64,000 bases of DNA from a bacterium (GTDB lineage: Bacteria > Zhuqueibacterota > QNDG01 > JAGLOF01): positions 1-64,000 of the forward strand of contig JAFGRY010000013.1 in NCBI GenBank assembly GCA_016934955.1. The letters run 5' to 3'. This document shows, piece by piece, positions 1 to 7,952 of the stretch (the stretch's first letter is position 1; every line of letters begins with the position of its first letter). Under the pieces are notes generated by a model, which ran no database searches, had not been told where the DNA came from, and saw only the letters and a program-made list of their open reading frames with translations. The position numbers and the translations under genes are program-made.

Positions 1-1
1 A

Positions 2-49
2 ACTCCTGAAGAAAAGCTTAAAGAGTACTTTCATCCCCTAAAACTGTAA
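2..49 (+). CDS. C-terminal end of a gene truncated by the window edge
   Basis: One forward frame is open from base 2 and ends in TAA at 47-49. It encodes fifteen residues ending EYFHPLKL. The other two forward frames are less convincing, and this tail is charged and protein-like, so I read it as the last codons of a forward gene that begins outside the window. The family cannot be identified from so little. The heptanucleotide repeat at 72-99 follows 22 bases later. Confidence 0.3.
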   Translation, partial: TPEEKLKEYFHPLKL

Positions 50-71
50 ACAACGCGGGATTTTCTAACAC

Positions 72-99
72 TTTATCCTTTATCCTTTATCCTCTATCC
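72..99. repeat. Heptanucleotide tandem repeat TTTATCC x4
   Basis: Four consecutive 7-base units: TTTATCC three times and TCTATCC once. They lie between two convergent gene ends. A different heptad array (TAATYCA) sits at 1241-1274, also just beyond a gene end. Confidence 0.8.
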
Positions 100-105
100 C
101 TGGTA

Positions 106-1140
106 TCACTCCAGTTCCAGCTCCGCCTCAAGCACGTTGTTTTCATAATCGAGCTCCTCCCAGACCGTGCCGCGGGAACCGGCCAGGCCGTCATTGACGT
201 GCAGTGTTATGGGAAAGAGGGTCAGACCGGCCGGGATACTGGTTTTCACCACCTCATAGGTAAGTGTGATCCCGCCGACCGCCATTGCGATCATGGCCGA
301 CGGTTTCTGCTCGTCATTGAGTGTCCAGGTGTAGGAAAAATTGCCCTGCAGGGGGCGGGTCCCGATATTCTGAACAGAGGCCGAAAACCGGTATCTGGAT
401 CCCAGGTCGTCGACCGTCATCCCCGTTATCGCCAGATCTGGAAGATTTTTCTGCTCCACGATATTGTTATCGTAATCGGTCTCCGGTACGGTGCGGTCGG
501 GATTGACAACCAGCCGGATCATGTCCGTCGCTTTGTAGGTCTCGAGCGGGATATTCTGAACATTGATCACCTGTTCCTCACCGCCGTCCAGGGCCAGCGT
601 GCGCCTGTCTTTCTTGTCATATATGGTCTCGCCGGCGATGTCAACCAGTGTCAGCTGCCATTCCACCCTGTTCGCGGGGATCGAGCCGGTGCCTCCATTG
701 ACCAGGGTGGCAACGAGGATCGGCTGTCTGCCGGGAGGCAGCACGAAGGTCGGCCGGTCGTCGTTCCAGGTGAGATCGACGGTACTGACAGCGGCCGTCC
801 ATGCTCCGGGATCGTCCAGCGTGCGCGGTTCCTGAACCGGGGAATAGAGATAGATGGTGACGGTCTGGCCGGAGTACACCCGCGCGCCGGCCGCGGGCGT
901 TTGTCTGACCACCATTCCCTCTTTGCCCCGGTAGCCATCGTCGGACGCGGTGATAAACGCTTTCTCCAGCGGCAGCGCCAGGATGGTGCAGACGGTCACG
1001 GCATCGTCCTCTGCTATGCCGGTCAGATCCGGGACAACTTTTCCGGCGATCTGCTGCACCCGCTGTTCCTGGGCCGCGCTGCCCGCCGCCAGAACCAGCC
1101 CCGCCGCAACAAAGATACTGATAATGGAAAACTTTTTCAT
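106..1140 (-). CDS. Secreted protein with one PASTA and two CARDB-like domains
   Basis: The product is 344 residues. I start it at the ATG encoding MKKFSIIS because GAGGAGG lies just upstream and a signal peptide follows, with a likely cleavage at AGSAAQ (about residue 24). The open frame extends 25 codons further upstream without such signals. Residues about 30-100 form a PASTA domain (VPDLTG at the start, TPAAGARVYSGQTV near the end). Two CARDB-like beta domains follow, each ending in the typical acidic D-Y-(D/E)-N-N motif (ETDYDNN and ELDYENN). PASTA domains usually sit outside serine/threonine kinases or penicillin-binding proteins, but no kinase or transpeptidase is present here. CARDB domains are adhesion modules, so a surface or periplasmic binding role is likely. 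The exact ligand is unknown. Confidence 0.8.
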   Translation of the reverse strand: MKKFSIISIFVAAGLVLAAGSAAQEQRVQQIAGKVVPDLTGIAEDDAVTVCTILALPLEKAFITASDDGYRGKEGMVVRQTPAAGARVYSGQTVTIYLYSPVQEPRTLDDPGAWTAAVSTVDLTWNDDRPTFVLPPGRQPILVATLVNGGTGSIPANRVEWQLTLVDIAGETIYDKKDRRTLALDGGEEQVINVQNIPLETYKATDMIRLVVNPDRTVPETDYDNNIVEQKNLPDLAITGMTVDDLGSRYRFSASVQNIGTRPLQGNFSYTWTLNDEQKPSAMIAMAVGGITLTYEVVKTSIPAGLTLFPITLHVNDGLAGSRGTVWEELDYENNVLEAELELE

Positions 1141-1240
1141 ACCCGCCTCCTCTAACCGATGACTATAATGAACTCCTAAGCCCACCCCGGGATTTTCGCA
1201 ACGAACAACAGTCAACTAAACGTCTTTCACTCCTGATTTA

Positions 1241-1274
1241 TAATCCATAATCCATAATTCATAACTCATAATTC
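1241..1274. repeat. Heptanucleotide tandem repeat TAATYCA x5
   Basis: Near-perfect 7-base units (TAATCCA, TAATCCA, TAATTCA, TAACTCA, TAATTC). The array runs across the stop codon of the EFR1-type gene, so the repeat supplies that gene's last bases. Confidence 0.8.
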
Positions 1275-2057
1275 TTTCCGCGACGCCTTGATGATCTCCT
1301 TGAGCGTGACATTGGGATGGTGGTAGCGAGGCACTCCTTCCGTCTTGTCACGATACTGGATCGCCTCCTGCGGGCACCACTGCAGGCAGGCGTAGCACTG
1401 CTGGCAGCGGGAATGCCACTCGGGCCTGCCGTCGTTGAGAGTGACGTTGTCCACCGGGCAGACCTGCTCGCAGACACCGCAGCCGTCACACCGTTCATCC
1501 GCGCTGAATCCCTTGTCCATGAAAGTGATATACCGGTATCCCAGCCTGTAGAGGATGCCGGGGTGGATCCAGGTCTGAAAGAACCCGGTGCTGCGCTTCT
1601 CGACATACTGATTCCGGTCATTGACAACCTGCGCGATACGCGGGATCTCTTTTCCCGCGGCCGCGAAGTACGCTTTCTGTGTCTCCCCGGGGGTGGCACC
1701 GAAGGGAGCATAGTTGCTCGGCATGGCCAGATTGAATACCGCGGACAGGCGCAGCTGCTGCGCATCAGCGAGTTTTTTCACTGCTTTTATGCAGTTGCCG
1801 GTTTCCCCGCCACCGGCGAATACGATGAAAAAATAGTCCGGCTGCTGCAGCTTTTTGATGAAATCGATAACGATATAGGGCAGGTTGAACATATAGATAG
1901 GGCAGACGATGCCCACGGCTCCCGTGTGTGCAATCGACGTCTGATCGGCTGTGCCGGGGATAGGGATGATCTCCGCATCGCCGATCTTCTCCCCGAGGGT
2001 TCTGGCGACATACAGTGCATTGCCGGTGCCGGTGAAATAGTAGATACGGGTCGTCAT
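1266..2057 (-). CDS. EFR1-type flavodoxin / 2x[4Fe-4S] ferredoxin protein
   Basis: The product is 263 residues, starting at MTTRIYYF with GAGGAG about 11 bases upstream; thirteen extra upstream codons are unsupported. The N-terminal half is flavodoxin-like: the phosphate-binding loop FTGTGN lies at residues 8-13, followed by alternating strands and helices. The C-terminal quarter carries two [4Fe-4S] motifs, CDGCGVCEQVCP and CQQCYACLQWCP. This architecture matches the EFR1-family ferrodoxins, cytosolic proteins thought to pass electrons between FMN and iron-sulfur clusters. The partner enzyme is not established. The neighbouring dihydroorotate-dehydrogenase-like flavoprotein is a possible partner, but the gap between them holds repeat DNA, so co-transcription is uncertain. 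Confidence 0.88.
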   Translation of the reverse strand: MTTRIYYFTGTGNALYVARTLGEKIGDAEIIPIPGTADQTSIAHTGAVGIVCPIYMFNLPYIVIDFIKKLQQPDYFFIVFAGGGETGNCIKAVKKLADAQQLRLSAVFNLAMPSNYAPFGATPGETQKAYFAAAGKEIPRIAQVVNDRNQYVEKRSTGFFQTWIHPGILYRLGYRYITFMDKGFSADERCDGCGVCEQVCPVDNVTLNDGRPEWHSRCQQCYACLQWCPQEAIQYRDKTEGVPRYHHPNVTLKEIIKASRKEL

Positions 2058-2141
2058 TATCGTTAATTCTCCTCTGGTATAGCGGTTGACATACAAAGAG
2101 CAGCACGCAAAGGCACATCAGGAAAAAACAACACCGGTCTC

Positions 2142-2350
2142 AAGTTCTCCGCCAGCGAAAAAACTGCTGTCGGAGTTTTATTGTATCAGCATTAACTCAA
2201 GATCCTGCGCTCGTTTTTAAGGCCTGCCGCTGAGTACAATCTTTCTATCCACTCTGAAGCTCTTCTTCTTTCGCTCTCTTCGTTCTTTTCGTTCTGTCTC
2301 TCTGTCGCTCTTCTCGATCTCGCGCTCTTTCTCCACCTGTTCCCTGCTCC
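2142..2350. repeat. Interspersed intergenic element, copy A, with pyrimidine-rich tail
   Basis: It begins AAGTTCTCCGCCAGCGAAAA, passes through ACTGCTGTCGGAG and GCATTAACTCAAGATCCTGC, then ACAATCTTTCTATCCACTCT, and ends in a roughly 90-base pyrimidine-rich tract of TCGCTCT / TTCGTTCT units. The same order of blocks recurs at 33061-33208, which is the closest relative, and in diverged form at 31653-31852, 35801-35925 and 35930-36105. It fills nearly all of the space between the two flanking genes. Confidence 0.75.
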
Positions 2351-2351
2351 C

Positions 2352-3332
2352 TTACTCGATTCCCACCAGCGCCTTGATATACTGCAGCCGTTCCCACAGC
2401 CCCGGGTCGTCCATCTTTTCATGACTCAGCAGGCCGCGGAAGTCGCTGATACTGCTGAATGAATGCTCCGACATCCAGGCCTGCAGGCCGTCGATAATTT
2501 CCTGCACCCGGGTGAGGGAATTTTTATAGAGGGTTGAACAGAGCTGCACCGTGCATGCACCGGCCAGAAGCAGTTTTATCACCTCCGCAGCGCTGTGGGC
2601 GCCGGTACTTGCGCTGAGCCCGGCTCCGATCTTGCCGTAAAGCAGAGAAATCCAGCGCAGGGGCAGGTGCGATTCTTCAGGACCGCTGAGCCTGTTTCCC
2701 GCCCGCAGTTTCATGGCATCGATATCGATATCGGCCTGATAAAAGCGGTTGAAGAGGACCAGCGCCCCGGCTCCTTTATCCGCCAGCTGCCAAGCGAACC
2801 AGGGAAGGGCGGAAAAATGGAACCCCAGCTTGACGGCAAAGGGAATGGCACACGTCGCCTTGACGTTCTCCACGATCCGGAAATAGGTTTCTTCCACCTC
2901 CCGCCCGCTCTGCCCGGGACTGCCCGGGAGAAACCCGATATTCAGTTCCAGGGCGTCGGCGCCGGCGACCTCGAGTTTGTGGGCGTATTCATACCACCAG
3001 TTCTCGCTGATGCAGTTGAGACTGGCGATCACCGGGATGGACACCGCGCTCTTCGCTTTCTTCACGAGGTCGACATACTGCCTGGGGCCCAGCTGCATGC
3101 CCATGTTCCGCACGTAATCGCGGGCTTCGGTGTGCCAGGCGGGGCCGATATACTGTTCGATATCCCTTGTTTCCATATCCATCTGCTCTTCAAAGAGCGA
3201 TTTAAGGACAATCGCCCCCACACCGCTGTCGGCAAGCTTTTTGATGCCGTCCAGGTCCTTTGAAAGGCTGCAACTCGCGGCGATGAGCGGATTGCGCAGC
3301 GTCAGACCCAGATATTCCGTTGATACCTGCAT
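2352..3332 (-). CDS. Dihydroorotate dehydrogenase-like FMN oxidoreductase
   Basis: The product is 326 residues starting at MQVSTEYLGL, with AGAGGAGG directly upstream. The N-terminus (YLGLTLRNPLI) and the (beta/alpha)8 barrel pattern are those of the dihydroorotate dehydrogenase family. Other matching segments are IPVIASLNC at about 110-118, ALELNIG, PFAVKLG, GALVLFNRF and GAGLSASTGAHSA near the C-terminal phosphate/FMN-binding part. Members annotated as dihydroorotate-dehydrogenase-like diverge from true PyrD and their substrate is usually unknown. No pyrimidine biosynthesis gene is adjacent, so I do not call it pyrD. It follows the ferritin-like gene by 62 bases and is probably in the same transcript. 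Confidence 0.85.
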   Translation of the reverse strand: MQVSTEYLGLTLRNPLIAASCSLSKDLDGIKKLADSGVGAIVLKSLFEEQMDMETRDIEQYIGPAWHTEARDYVRNMGMQLGPRQYVDLVKKAKSAVSIPVIASLNCISENWWYEYAHKLEVAGADALELNIGFLPGSPGQSGREVEETYFRIVENVKATCAIPFAVKLGFHFSALPWFAWQLADKGAGALVLFNRFYQADIDIDAMKLRAGNRLSGPEESHLPLRWISLLYGKIGAGLSASTGAHSAAEVIKLLLAGACTVQLCSTLYKNSLTRVQEIIDGLQAWMSEHSFSSISDFRGLLSHEKMDDPGLWERLQYIKALVGIE

Positions 3333-3394
3333 ATACCTCCTCTGTTCCCTCTCCCTCCGCAAACGGCCGGGAGACCGGTCGCGATCCGTCAGGG

Positions 3395-3874
3395 TTATTG
3401 ATACTTCCTGAGCATTTTCGTCAGCTGAACGACATGCTGCCGTTCCTCCTCGATCAGCTCTTCGATTGCCTTTTTCTCTTCCGTCTGGACCATTGCCGTG
3501 AGTTCCATAAACAGCAGGATCGCATCCTTCTCAAAGACAATGCCGTACTCCAGCGCGTCCACGGGAGACTGGATATTGCCGGCAAACGATCCGGAATCGA
3601 CATCCCGGTATAATTTATCCTCCACGAGCGCGTCCATATATGCCTGCAGTTCGCCCGGATATGACTCCACCATCGCCGTCTCATCCACGGTGTCCGCTAT
3701 CGCCTGAAATGTGCGGATATGGGCCGCCTCCCAGTCCCGCAGCTTCGTGAACAGGTCCTTCATTTCAGCATCGTCGCTGAAATGCCGAGCCACGCGTTCG
3801 TAAAAATCCCTGCGTGCTTTTTCCTTTTCAATGCCGATCATGACCACGTCGACGACTTTCAAGAGATTTGCCAT
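3395..3874 (-). CDS. Ferritin-like / rubrerythrin-type four-helix protein
   Basis: The product is 159 residues and starts with AAAGGAG eight bases before the ATG. The sequence is almost wholly helical. It has the spaced acidic and histidine residues of a ferritin-like di-iron bundle: EKEKARRDFYE in helix 1, EAAHIRTFQ in helix 2, FEKDAILLFMEL in helix 3 and EEERQHVVQL in helix 4. Such proteins act in the cytosol in peroxide or oxygen detoxification or iron handling. There is no C-terminal rubredoxin domain, so it is not a classical rubrerythrin. It is the first gene of a probable pair with the dihydroorotate-dehydrogenase-like gene downstream. Its divergent neighbour is a membrane glycosyltransferase. 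Confidence 0.85.
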   Translation of the reverse strand: MANLLKVVDVVMIGIEKEKARRDFYERVARHFSDDAEMKDLFTKLRDWEAAHIRTFQAIADTVDETAMVESYPGELQAYMDALVEDKLYRDVDSGSFAGNIQSPVDALEYGIVFEKDAILLFMELTAMVQTEEKKAIEELIEEERQHVVQLTKMLRKYQ

Positions 3875-4233
3875 AGGATGCTCCTTTCGCTATATGATGA
3901 GTGCTGGTAGAGTGATCGAAAAAACGCTGCTGCGCGGCGAATCGCCGCTGTCCGGCCGATGCCCGGTTACCGCGGTTCAGGCCCTGTGATCAGGATAACA
4001 TGTATCTGGTGTAAATGGAGTATGGATATAATGTAACGGGAATTCGGGAAAATATCAAATGTAAAATGAGAAAAAAACGGGGAGACGCGTGCAAAGGGAA
4101 ACGGTACTCTCGCTCTCTCGTTCTCCGGCGAATGCTCTGCCGCTCTATCCTTTTCCCCTTGTTTTTTAAAATAAATCCCCTTTATTCCCTTCCATACACC
4201 GCCACCCCGTCACTCACACGCGAGGCCTCGTCT
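3875..4233. other. Divergent intergenic region
   Basis: This separates the ferritin-like gene (minus) from the glycosyltransferase gene (plus) and should hold both promoters. A perfect TATAAT stands at 4027-4032 on the plus strand but has no good -35 at 17 bases. A pyrimidine-rich stretch of the TCGCTCT / TCGTTCT type runs from about 4108 to 4165. I see no gene here; the frame upstream of the glycosyltransferase start is open but composed largely of this repeat. Confidence 0.4.
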
Positions 4234-5844
4234 ATGCAGAAATCTGCACCGCTCACCTCCGACGTCCGGGACGCTGCTTTACCCGGGACCCTGAAAAAAG
4301 CAGTTGATTCGGACTATTTCACGGTTGTCCTCTTCGCCCTGGCGTACCTGATCCTCCACCTCATCGCCATCAGGGGCTACGGCTGGTTCCGCGACGAACT
4401 CTACTACATCGCCTGCAGCGACCGCCTGGCCCTGGGCTATGTGGATCAGCCGCCTCTCTCCCTCGTTCTGCTGCGGATCGTACGCCTGCTGCTCGGCGAC
4501 TCCCTGGTCGCCCTGCGCCTGCTGCCCGCCCTGGCCGGCGCCATGGTCATCTGCCTGACGGGCCGGCTGGCACTGGAGCTGGGTGGCGGCAGATTCGCGG
4601 CCTTTCTCGCGGCCGCGGCCGCCTTCTCAGTGCCGGGCAGCCACTTTATCTTCAGCTTCTATTCCATGAATTTTATCGATTACCTCTTCTGGCCGCTGCT
4701 TATGCTCATTGTGCTGCGGATCATCAAGAGCGGCAACCAAAAGCTCTGGCTGCTCTTCGGGCTCACAGCCGGCCTGGGGCTGATGAACAAGATCTCCGTG
4801 CTCTTTCTCGGTTTCTCCCTCGTTGCGGCCCTGGTGCTGACGCCGGAACGACGGCAGTTCCGTTCCCGCCGGCTCTGGCTGGGGGCGGGCATCGCCCTGC
4901 TGCTCTTCCTCCCTTACATTCTCTGGAACAGTGCCCACGGCTGGCCTACCCTGGAGTTCATGCACAACGCCCGGGCCTACAAAATGACGCGGGTGACGCC
5001 CCTCGGCTTCTTCGCCGGGCAGCTGCTTTTCACCAATCCCGTGAACGCCCTCATCTGGATGCCGGGGCTGTTTTTTCTCTTCTTCGCGAAAAAGGCTCAC
5101 CCCTACCGCCTCTTCGGCTGGATGTTCCTGACCGTGTACATCCTGCTGACGGTCACCAGCGGCAAAGATTACTACCTGGCCGGCGCCTACCCGGTGCTTT
5201 TCGCCGCCGGCGGTCTGTTCTGGGAGTCACTGCTGCGCCGGAAGCGCCATCTCGTGCTGAGAACCTCGCTCGCCGCCGTTCCGGTCATCTCCGGACTGCT
5301 CCTCTGTCCCATAGCCCTTCCCATTTTGCCCCAGGAGACGCTGATCTCCTGGATCGGCACACTGGGCATCAACTATCAATCAGGGGAGCGGCATAAGCAG
5401 GGAGTGCTGCCCCAGCATTTCGCCGATATGCACGGCTGGAGAGAGCTGGCCGAAACCGTGGCCGGGGTCTACAGCACCCTCTCTCCAGAAGAAAAAGCGG
5501 ACTGCGTTATCTATATGCGCAATTACGGGGAGGCGGGAGCCATCGATTTCTTTGGAAAGGAGTGGGGTCTGCCGGCCGCCATCTGCCCCCACAACAACTA
5601 CTGGATCTGGGGGCCGCGTGCGTGGCCGGCACCGACAGCCATCATTCTCGGCGTCAGCGATGACCCGGAGATGAGCAGAAGGGATCTGGCTGACCATTTC
5701 GCGAGTGTCGAATATGCGGCCACGTTCAGCTGCCGCTACTGTATGCCTTTCGAGAACAACAAACCCATATTCATCTGCCGGGGTCCCCGGGGCATCGTCA
5801 CCGATGTGAAGGCTTTCTGGGAGCATGAGAAGCATTTTCGCTGA
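4234..5844 (+). CDS. GT39-family (ArnT/PMT-like) integral membrane glycosyltransferase
   Basis: The product is 536 residues from the ATG encoding MQKSAPLTSD. I prefer this to the ATG at 4015 because the extra 73 codons are repeat-like sequence; the ribosome-binding site (GAGG) is weak, so the start is not certain. After a short cytoplasmic tail there are about 10-12 hydrophobic segments. The first periplasmic loop has the family signature: the acidic pair in WFRDELYYIACS and the downstream YVDQPPLSL. These match GT39/GT83 enzymes, which move a sugar from a polyprenyl-phosphate carrier to protein or lipid on the outer face of the inner membrane. The acceptor cannot be told. The C-terminal 130 residues form a soluble domain. 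It is one of only two clear plus-strand genes in the window. Confidence 0.88.
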   Translation: MQKSAPLTSDVRDAALPGTLKKAVDSDYFTVVLFALAYLILHLIAIRGYGWFRDELYYIACSDRLALGYVDQPPLSLVLLRIVRLLLGDSLVALRLLPALAGAMVICLTGRLALELGGGRFAAFLAAAAAFSVPGSHFIFSFYSMNFIDYLFWPLLMLIVLRIIKSGNQKLWLLFGLTAGLGLMNKISVLFLGFSLVAALVLTPERRQFRSRRLWLGAGIALLLFLPYILWNSAHGWPTLEFMHNARAYKMTRVTPLGFFAGQLLFTNPVNALIWMPGLFFLFFAKKAHPYRLFGWMFLTVYILLTVTSGKDYYLAGAYPVLFAAGGLFWESLLRRKRHLVLRTSLAAVPVISGLLLCPIALPILPQETLISWIGTLGINYQSGERHKQGVLPQHFADMHGWRELAETVAGVYSTLSPEEKADCVIYMRNYGEAGAIDFFGKEWGLPAAICPHNNYWIWGPRAWPAPTAIILGVSDDPEMSRRDLADHFASVEYAATFSCRYCMPFENNKPIFICRGPRGIVTDVKAFWEHEKHFR

Positions 5845-5935
5845 GAGGACGCTGAAGAAACAGAAACCGCGAAGGTGCGCAGAGCATACAAAGAGAAACC
5901 AGGGTGCCCGCCCCGGCAGCCCCGGATATGGGTAA
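5845..5935. repeat. Purine-rich GCAGAG-type repeat block P1
   Basis: It starts at the stop codon of the glycosyltransferase and contains the degenerate units CGCGAAGGTGCGCAGAG and CAAAGAGAAA. It ends in AGGGTGCCC followed by a C/G-rich run and GGATAT. The same block and the same AGGGTGCCC end recur at 28762-28870 and 31540-31635, with looser copies at 7786-7905 and 32990-33045. Confidence 0.65.
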
Positions 5936-5976
5936 AAAACAGCGCCCTCGCTCCTATCGCTTTTAATGCATCATTA

Positions 5977-6003
5977 AGAGCCAAAACGTCGCTACGCGGC
6001 TCT
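5977..6003. repeat. Hairpin element H1 with conserved core CGTCGCTACGCGG
   Basis: A perfect 6-bp stem, AGAGCC (5977-5982) and GGCTCT (5998-6003), encloses a 15-base loop. The loop contains CGTCGCTACGCGG, which itself can form a 3-bp inner stem CGT/ACG. The core recurs at 9871-9898 and 28931-28957 with different outer stems. It sits immediately after the stop of the PAS-SpoIIE gene and could slow or end its transcription, but there is no U-tract. Confidence 0.55.
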
Positions 6004-6008
6004 AATAA

Positions 6009-7592
6009 TTAATTGTCCTCTTCCCGCAGCAGCACAACCGCGGTCATGTCATCGTTCTGGGGCGCGCCGGCAAAATGTGCCTTCACCGCATCCATGATGT
6101 GCAGGGTGAGCGCGTCCGCGGAAAGATCGCCGCCGTGCTGAACGATGGCGCGAATCTGTTCTTCACCGAGCTCTTCTTTCCGCGCATTCATCGCTTCCCT
6201 GATGCCGTCTGAACAGATCAACAGGCGGTCTCCGGGACTGATAGGTATCTCTTCGTTTTCATAGACGACATCTTCAATCATGCCGAGGGCCATGCCGCGG
6301 GTTTTTAAGGAAAGGGGTTCGCTCCCGTTGCTGAAAAGAACAGGCACCTCCTGTCCCGCATTGGCGTAGGTCAAAGTATGCGTGCGTGTATCCAGGATGC
6401 CGTAAAAAAGAGACACGAATATCTGCGCGCTGATACTCTGAAACAGCAGTTTATTCGCCCTTCCCAGAGCCGTCGCCGGATCAGCGTCAAACAGTGCCTG
6501 TCCCCGGATTGTCGCCTGCAGGTTCGCCATAACCAGGGCGGCCGGCAGCCCGTGCCCGCTGACGTCTCCCAGCCCGATCGCGAGGCGGTGATCATCCAGA
6601 AAAATAAAATCATAATAATCCCCCCCCACGTTGGACGCGGGAATACTCCTGCCGGCAATATCATACCCCGAAATCACCGGGTTGCACTTGGGGAGGAAGT
6701 TCATCTGTATCTTTCGTGCCATCCGGGCCTCTTCTTTCGACCGAATACGCGCCTCTTCCGCTTTTCGCCGTTCGGTAATATCCCGGTAAATGGCGTACAC
6801 GCCTATCTGCTCACCATCGTGCATGATGGGCGCGCCCAGAATCCAGACATCGACAACGGTTCCGTCTTTCCGTTTTCGCTGTGAATCGGCTTCCACTCTC
6901 TGCCCGTGGGTGACCTTTTGCGAGAGCATTCCGGCTTCATCCAGGAACCGGTCCGATGCCACCAGGTCGTTGATATACTTCCCGATGGCCTCCTCCCGGG
7001 AATAGCCGAACATGCGGGTGAATTCAGCGTTCACATTGACCACCCGATCATCGATATCATGCAGGACGATCGCTTCGGGCGCGCTGTTGAAAAGCCGTTC
7101 CAGGTAGACTTTCTGAACGCGGAATTCTTCCTCCGCTTTCTTGCGCTCGCTGATATCTTCGACAATGCCGTCATAGCAGAGTATGCCGCCGTCTTTCTGC
7201 CGCACCGCGATGGCAGTCACGGAAACAATGATCGGGGTGCCGTCCTTTTTCTTCAGATGCAGCTCTTCATTCTTGACTGATCCGGTCTGGGCTATTTTTT
7301 CGCTGAACCTCACCCGCTCCTGTTGATCCTGATAGATCCGGGCGACGGCGACATTGAACAGTTCCTGCTTGTCGGCGTAGCCGAGCATGCTCACAAAAGC
7401 GGAATTCACTTCGATAAAGCGTCCCTTGGGACTTGGAGAACTTCTGAATATGCCGAGGGTGATATTTTCGGTGAGCGTCCGGTATTTCTCTTCGCTTTCA
7501 CGCAGCTCCTGTTCAATCCGGTTCGCCGAGACGCCGTTTTTTTCGGGCGGTGTGAATGGAATCTCCGGTTTTTTCCTGTCTGCGTCGCTCAT
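6009..7592 (-). CDS. PAS-PAS-SpoIIE (PP2C-type) serine/threonine phosphatase
   Basis: The product is 527 residues; AGGA lies about 8 bases before the ATG. Residues about 25-150 and 155-280 are two PAS domains, each followed by a PAC segment (LHLKKKDGTPIIVSV and QRKRKDGTVVDVWIL). A short helical linker leads into a SpoIIE/PP2C phosphatase at about 290-527, with metal-binding motifs VGGDYYDF, LGDVSGHG, CSDGIREAMN and DDMTAVVLL. No transmembrane segment is visible, so it should be cytosolic and sense a soluble signal through PAS. Such enzymes usually dephosphorylate an anti-sigma-factor antagonist in partner-switching pathways. No antagonist or anti-sigma gene is nearby, so its target lies elsewhere. 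A second SpoIIE phosphatase with a membrane input is at 29156-31540. Confidence 0.93.
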   Translation of the reverse strand: MSDADRKKPEIPFTPPEKNGVSANRIEQELRESEEKYRTLTENITLGIFRSSPSPKGRFIEVNSAFVSMLGYADKQELFNVAVARIYQDQQERVRFSEKIAQTGSVKNEELHLKKKDGTPIIVSVTAIAVRQKDGGILCYDGIVEDISERKKAEEEFRVQKVYLERLFNSAPEAIVLHDIDDRVVNVNAEFTRMFGYSREEAIGKYINDLVASDRFLDEAGMLSQKVTHGQRVEADSQRKRKDGTVVDVWILGAPIMHDGEQIGVYAIYRDITERRKAEEARIRSKEEARMARKIQMNFLPKCNPVISGYDIAGRSIPASNVGGDYYDFIFLDDHRLAIGLGDVSGHGLPAALVMANLQATIRGQALFDADPATALGRANKLLFQSISAQIFVSLFYGILDTRTHTLTYANAGQEVPVLFSNGSEPLSLKTRGMALGMIEDVVYENEEIPISPGDRLLICSDGIREAMNARKEELGEEQIRAIVQHGGDLSADALTLHIMDAVKAHFAGAPQNDDMTAVVLLREEDN

Positions 7593-7952
7593 GAGGGATC
7601 CTGATGATAATCCGGGTCAATCCGGCTGCCGAAGACGTGGACAGCATGGGTGATGTTCATGCTGCACCTGCCGTATGTACTGTGCCTGTTTTCCATCGCA
7701 TGTCCGGGAATGCACGTCTCATGTCAATTCATTTTACGTACAATACCTGCGAACGTTTCGAAAAATTACATGGAAATCGTTCCGGGGTGCAGCGGTGCGC
7801 GGAGGAAGCAGAGGCCGCAGAGAAACGCGGAAAACGCAGAGGGCGCAAAGGTGCGCAGAGTTCGCAAAGAAAAATGATAACGCCCCCCCGGCGCCCCGGG
7901 GCAGGAATGAAATACTGTCTCCTGTCCGCTTCTCTCACCTTCTCAGGACAAG
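7593..7952. other. Intergenic region containing purine-rich repeat P2 (about 7786-7905)
   Basis: The right half holds degenerate GCAGAG units (GCAGAGGCCGCAGAG, CGCAAAGGTGCGCAGAG) ending in a C/G-rich run. The left half should carry the promoter of the minus-strand phosphatase gene. Several short open frames here are just translations of the repeat. I see no gene. Confidence 0.6.

Noticed and set aside
199-1155. Long plus-strand open frame opposite the PASTA/CARDB gene
   Set aside because: It is the mirror frame of a GC-rich gene; the minus strand has the ribosome-binding site, signal peptide and domains.
1317-2066. Plus-strand open frame of 249 codons opposite the EFR1-type gene
   Set aside because: The minus strand encodes clear flavodoxin and ferredoxin motifs; the plus frame has none.
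2352-3332. Calling the dihydroorotate-dehydrogenase-like gene pyrD
   Set aside because: Its sequence is of the divergent like-family and no pyrimidine gene is nearby.
4015-4233. N-terminal extension of the glycosyltransferase from the ATG at 4015
   Set aside because: The 73 extra codons are largely translated pyrimidine-rich repeat and precede the natural cytoplasmic tail and first membrane span.
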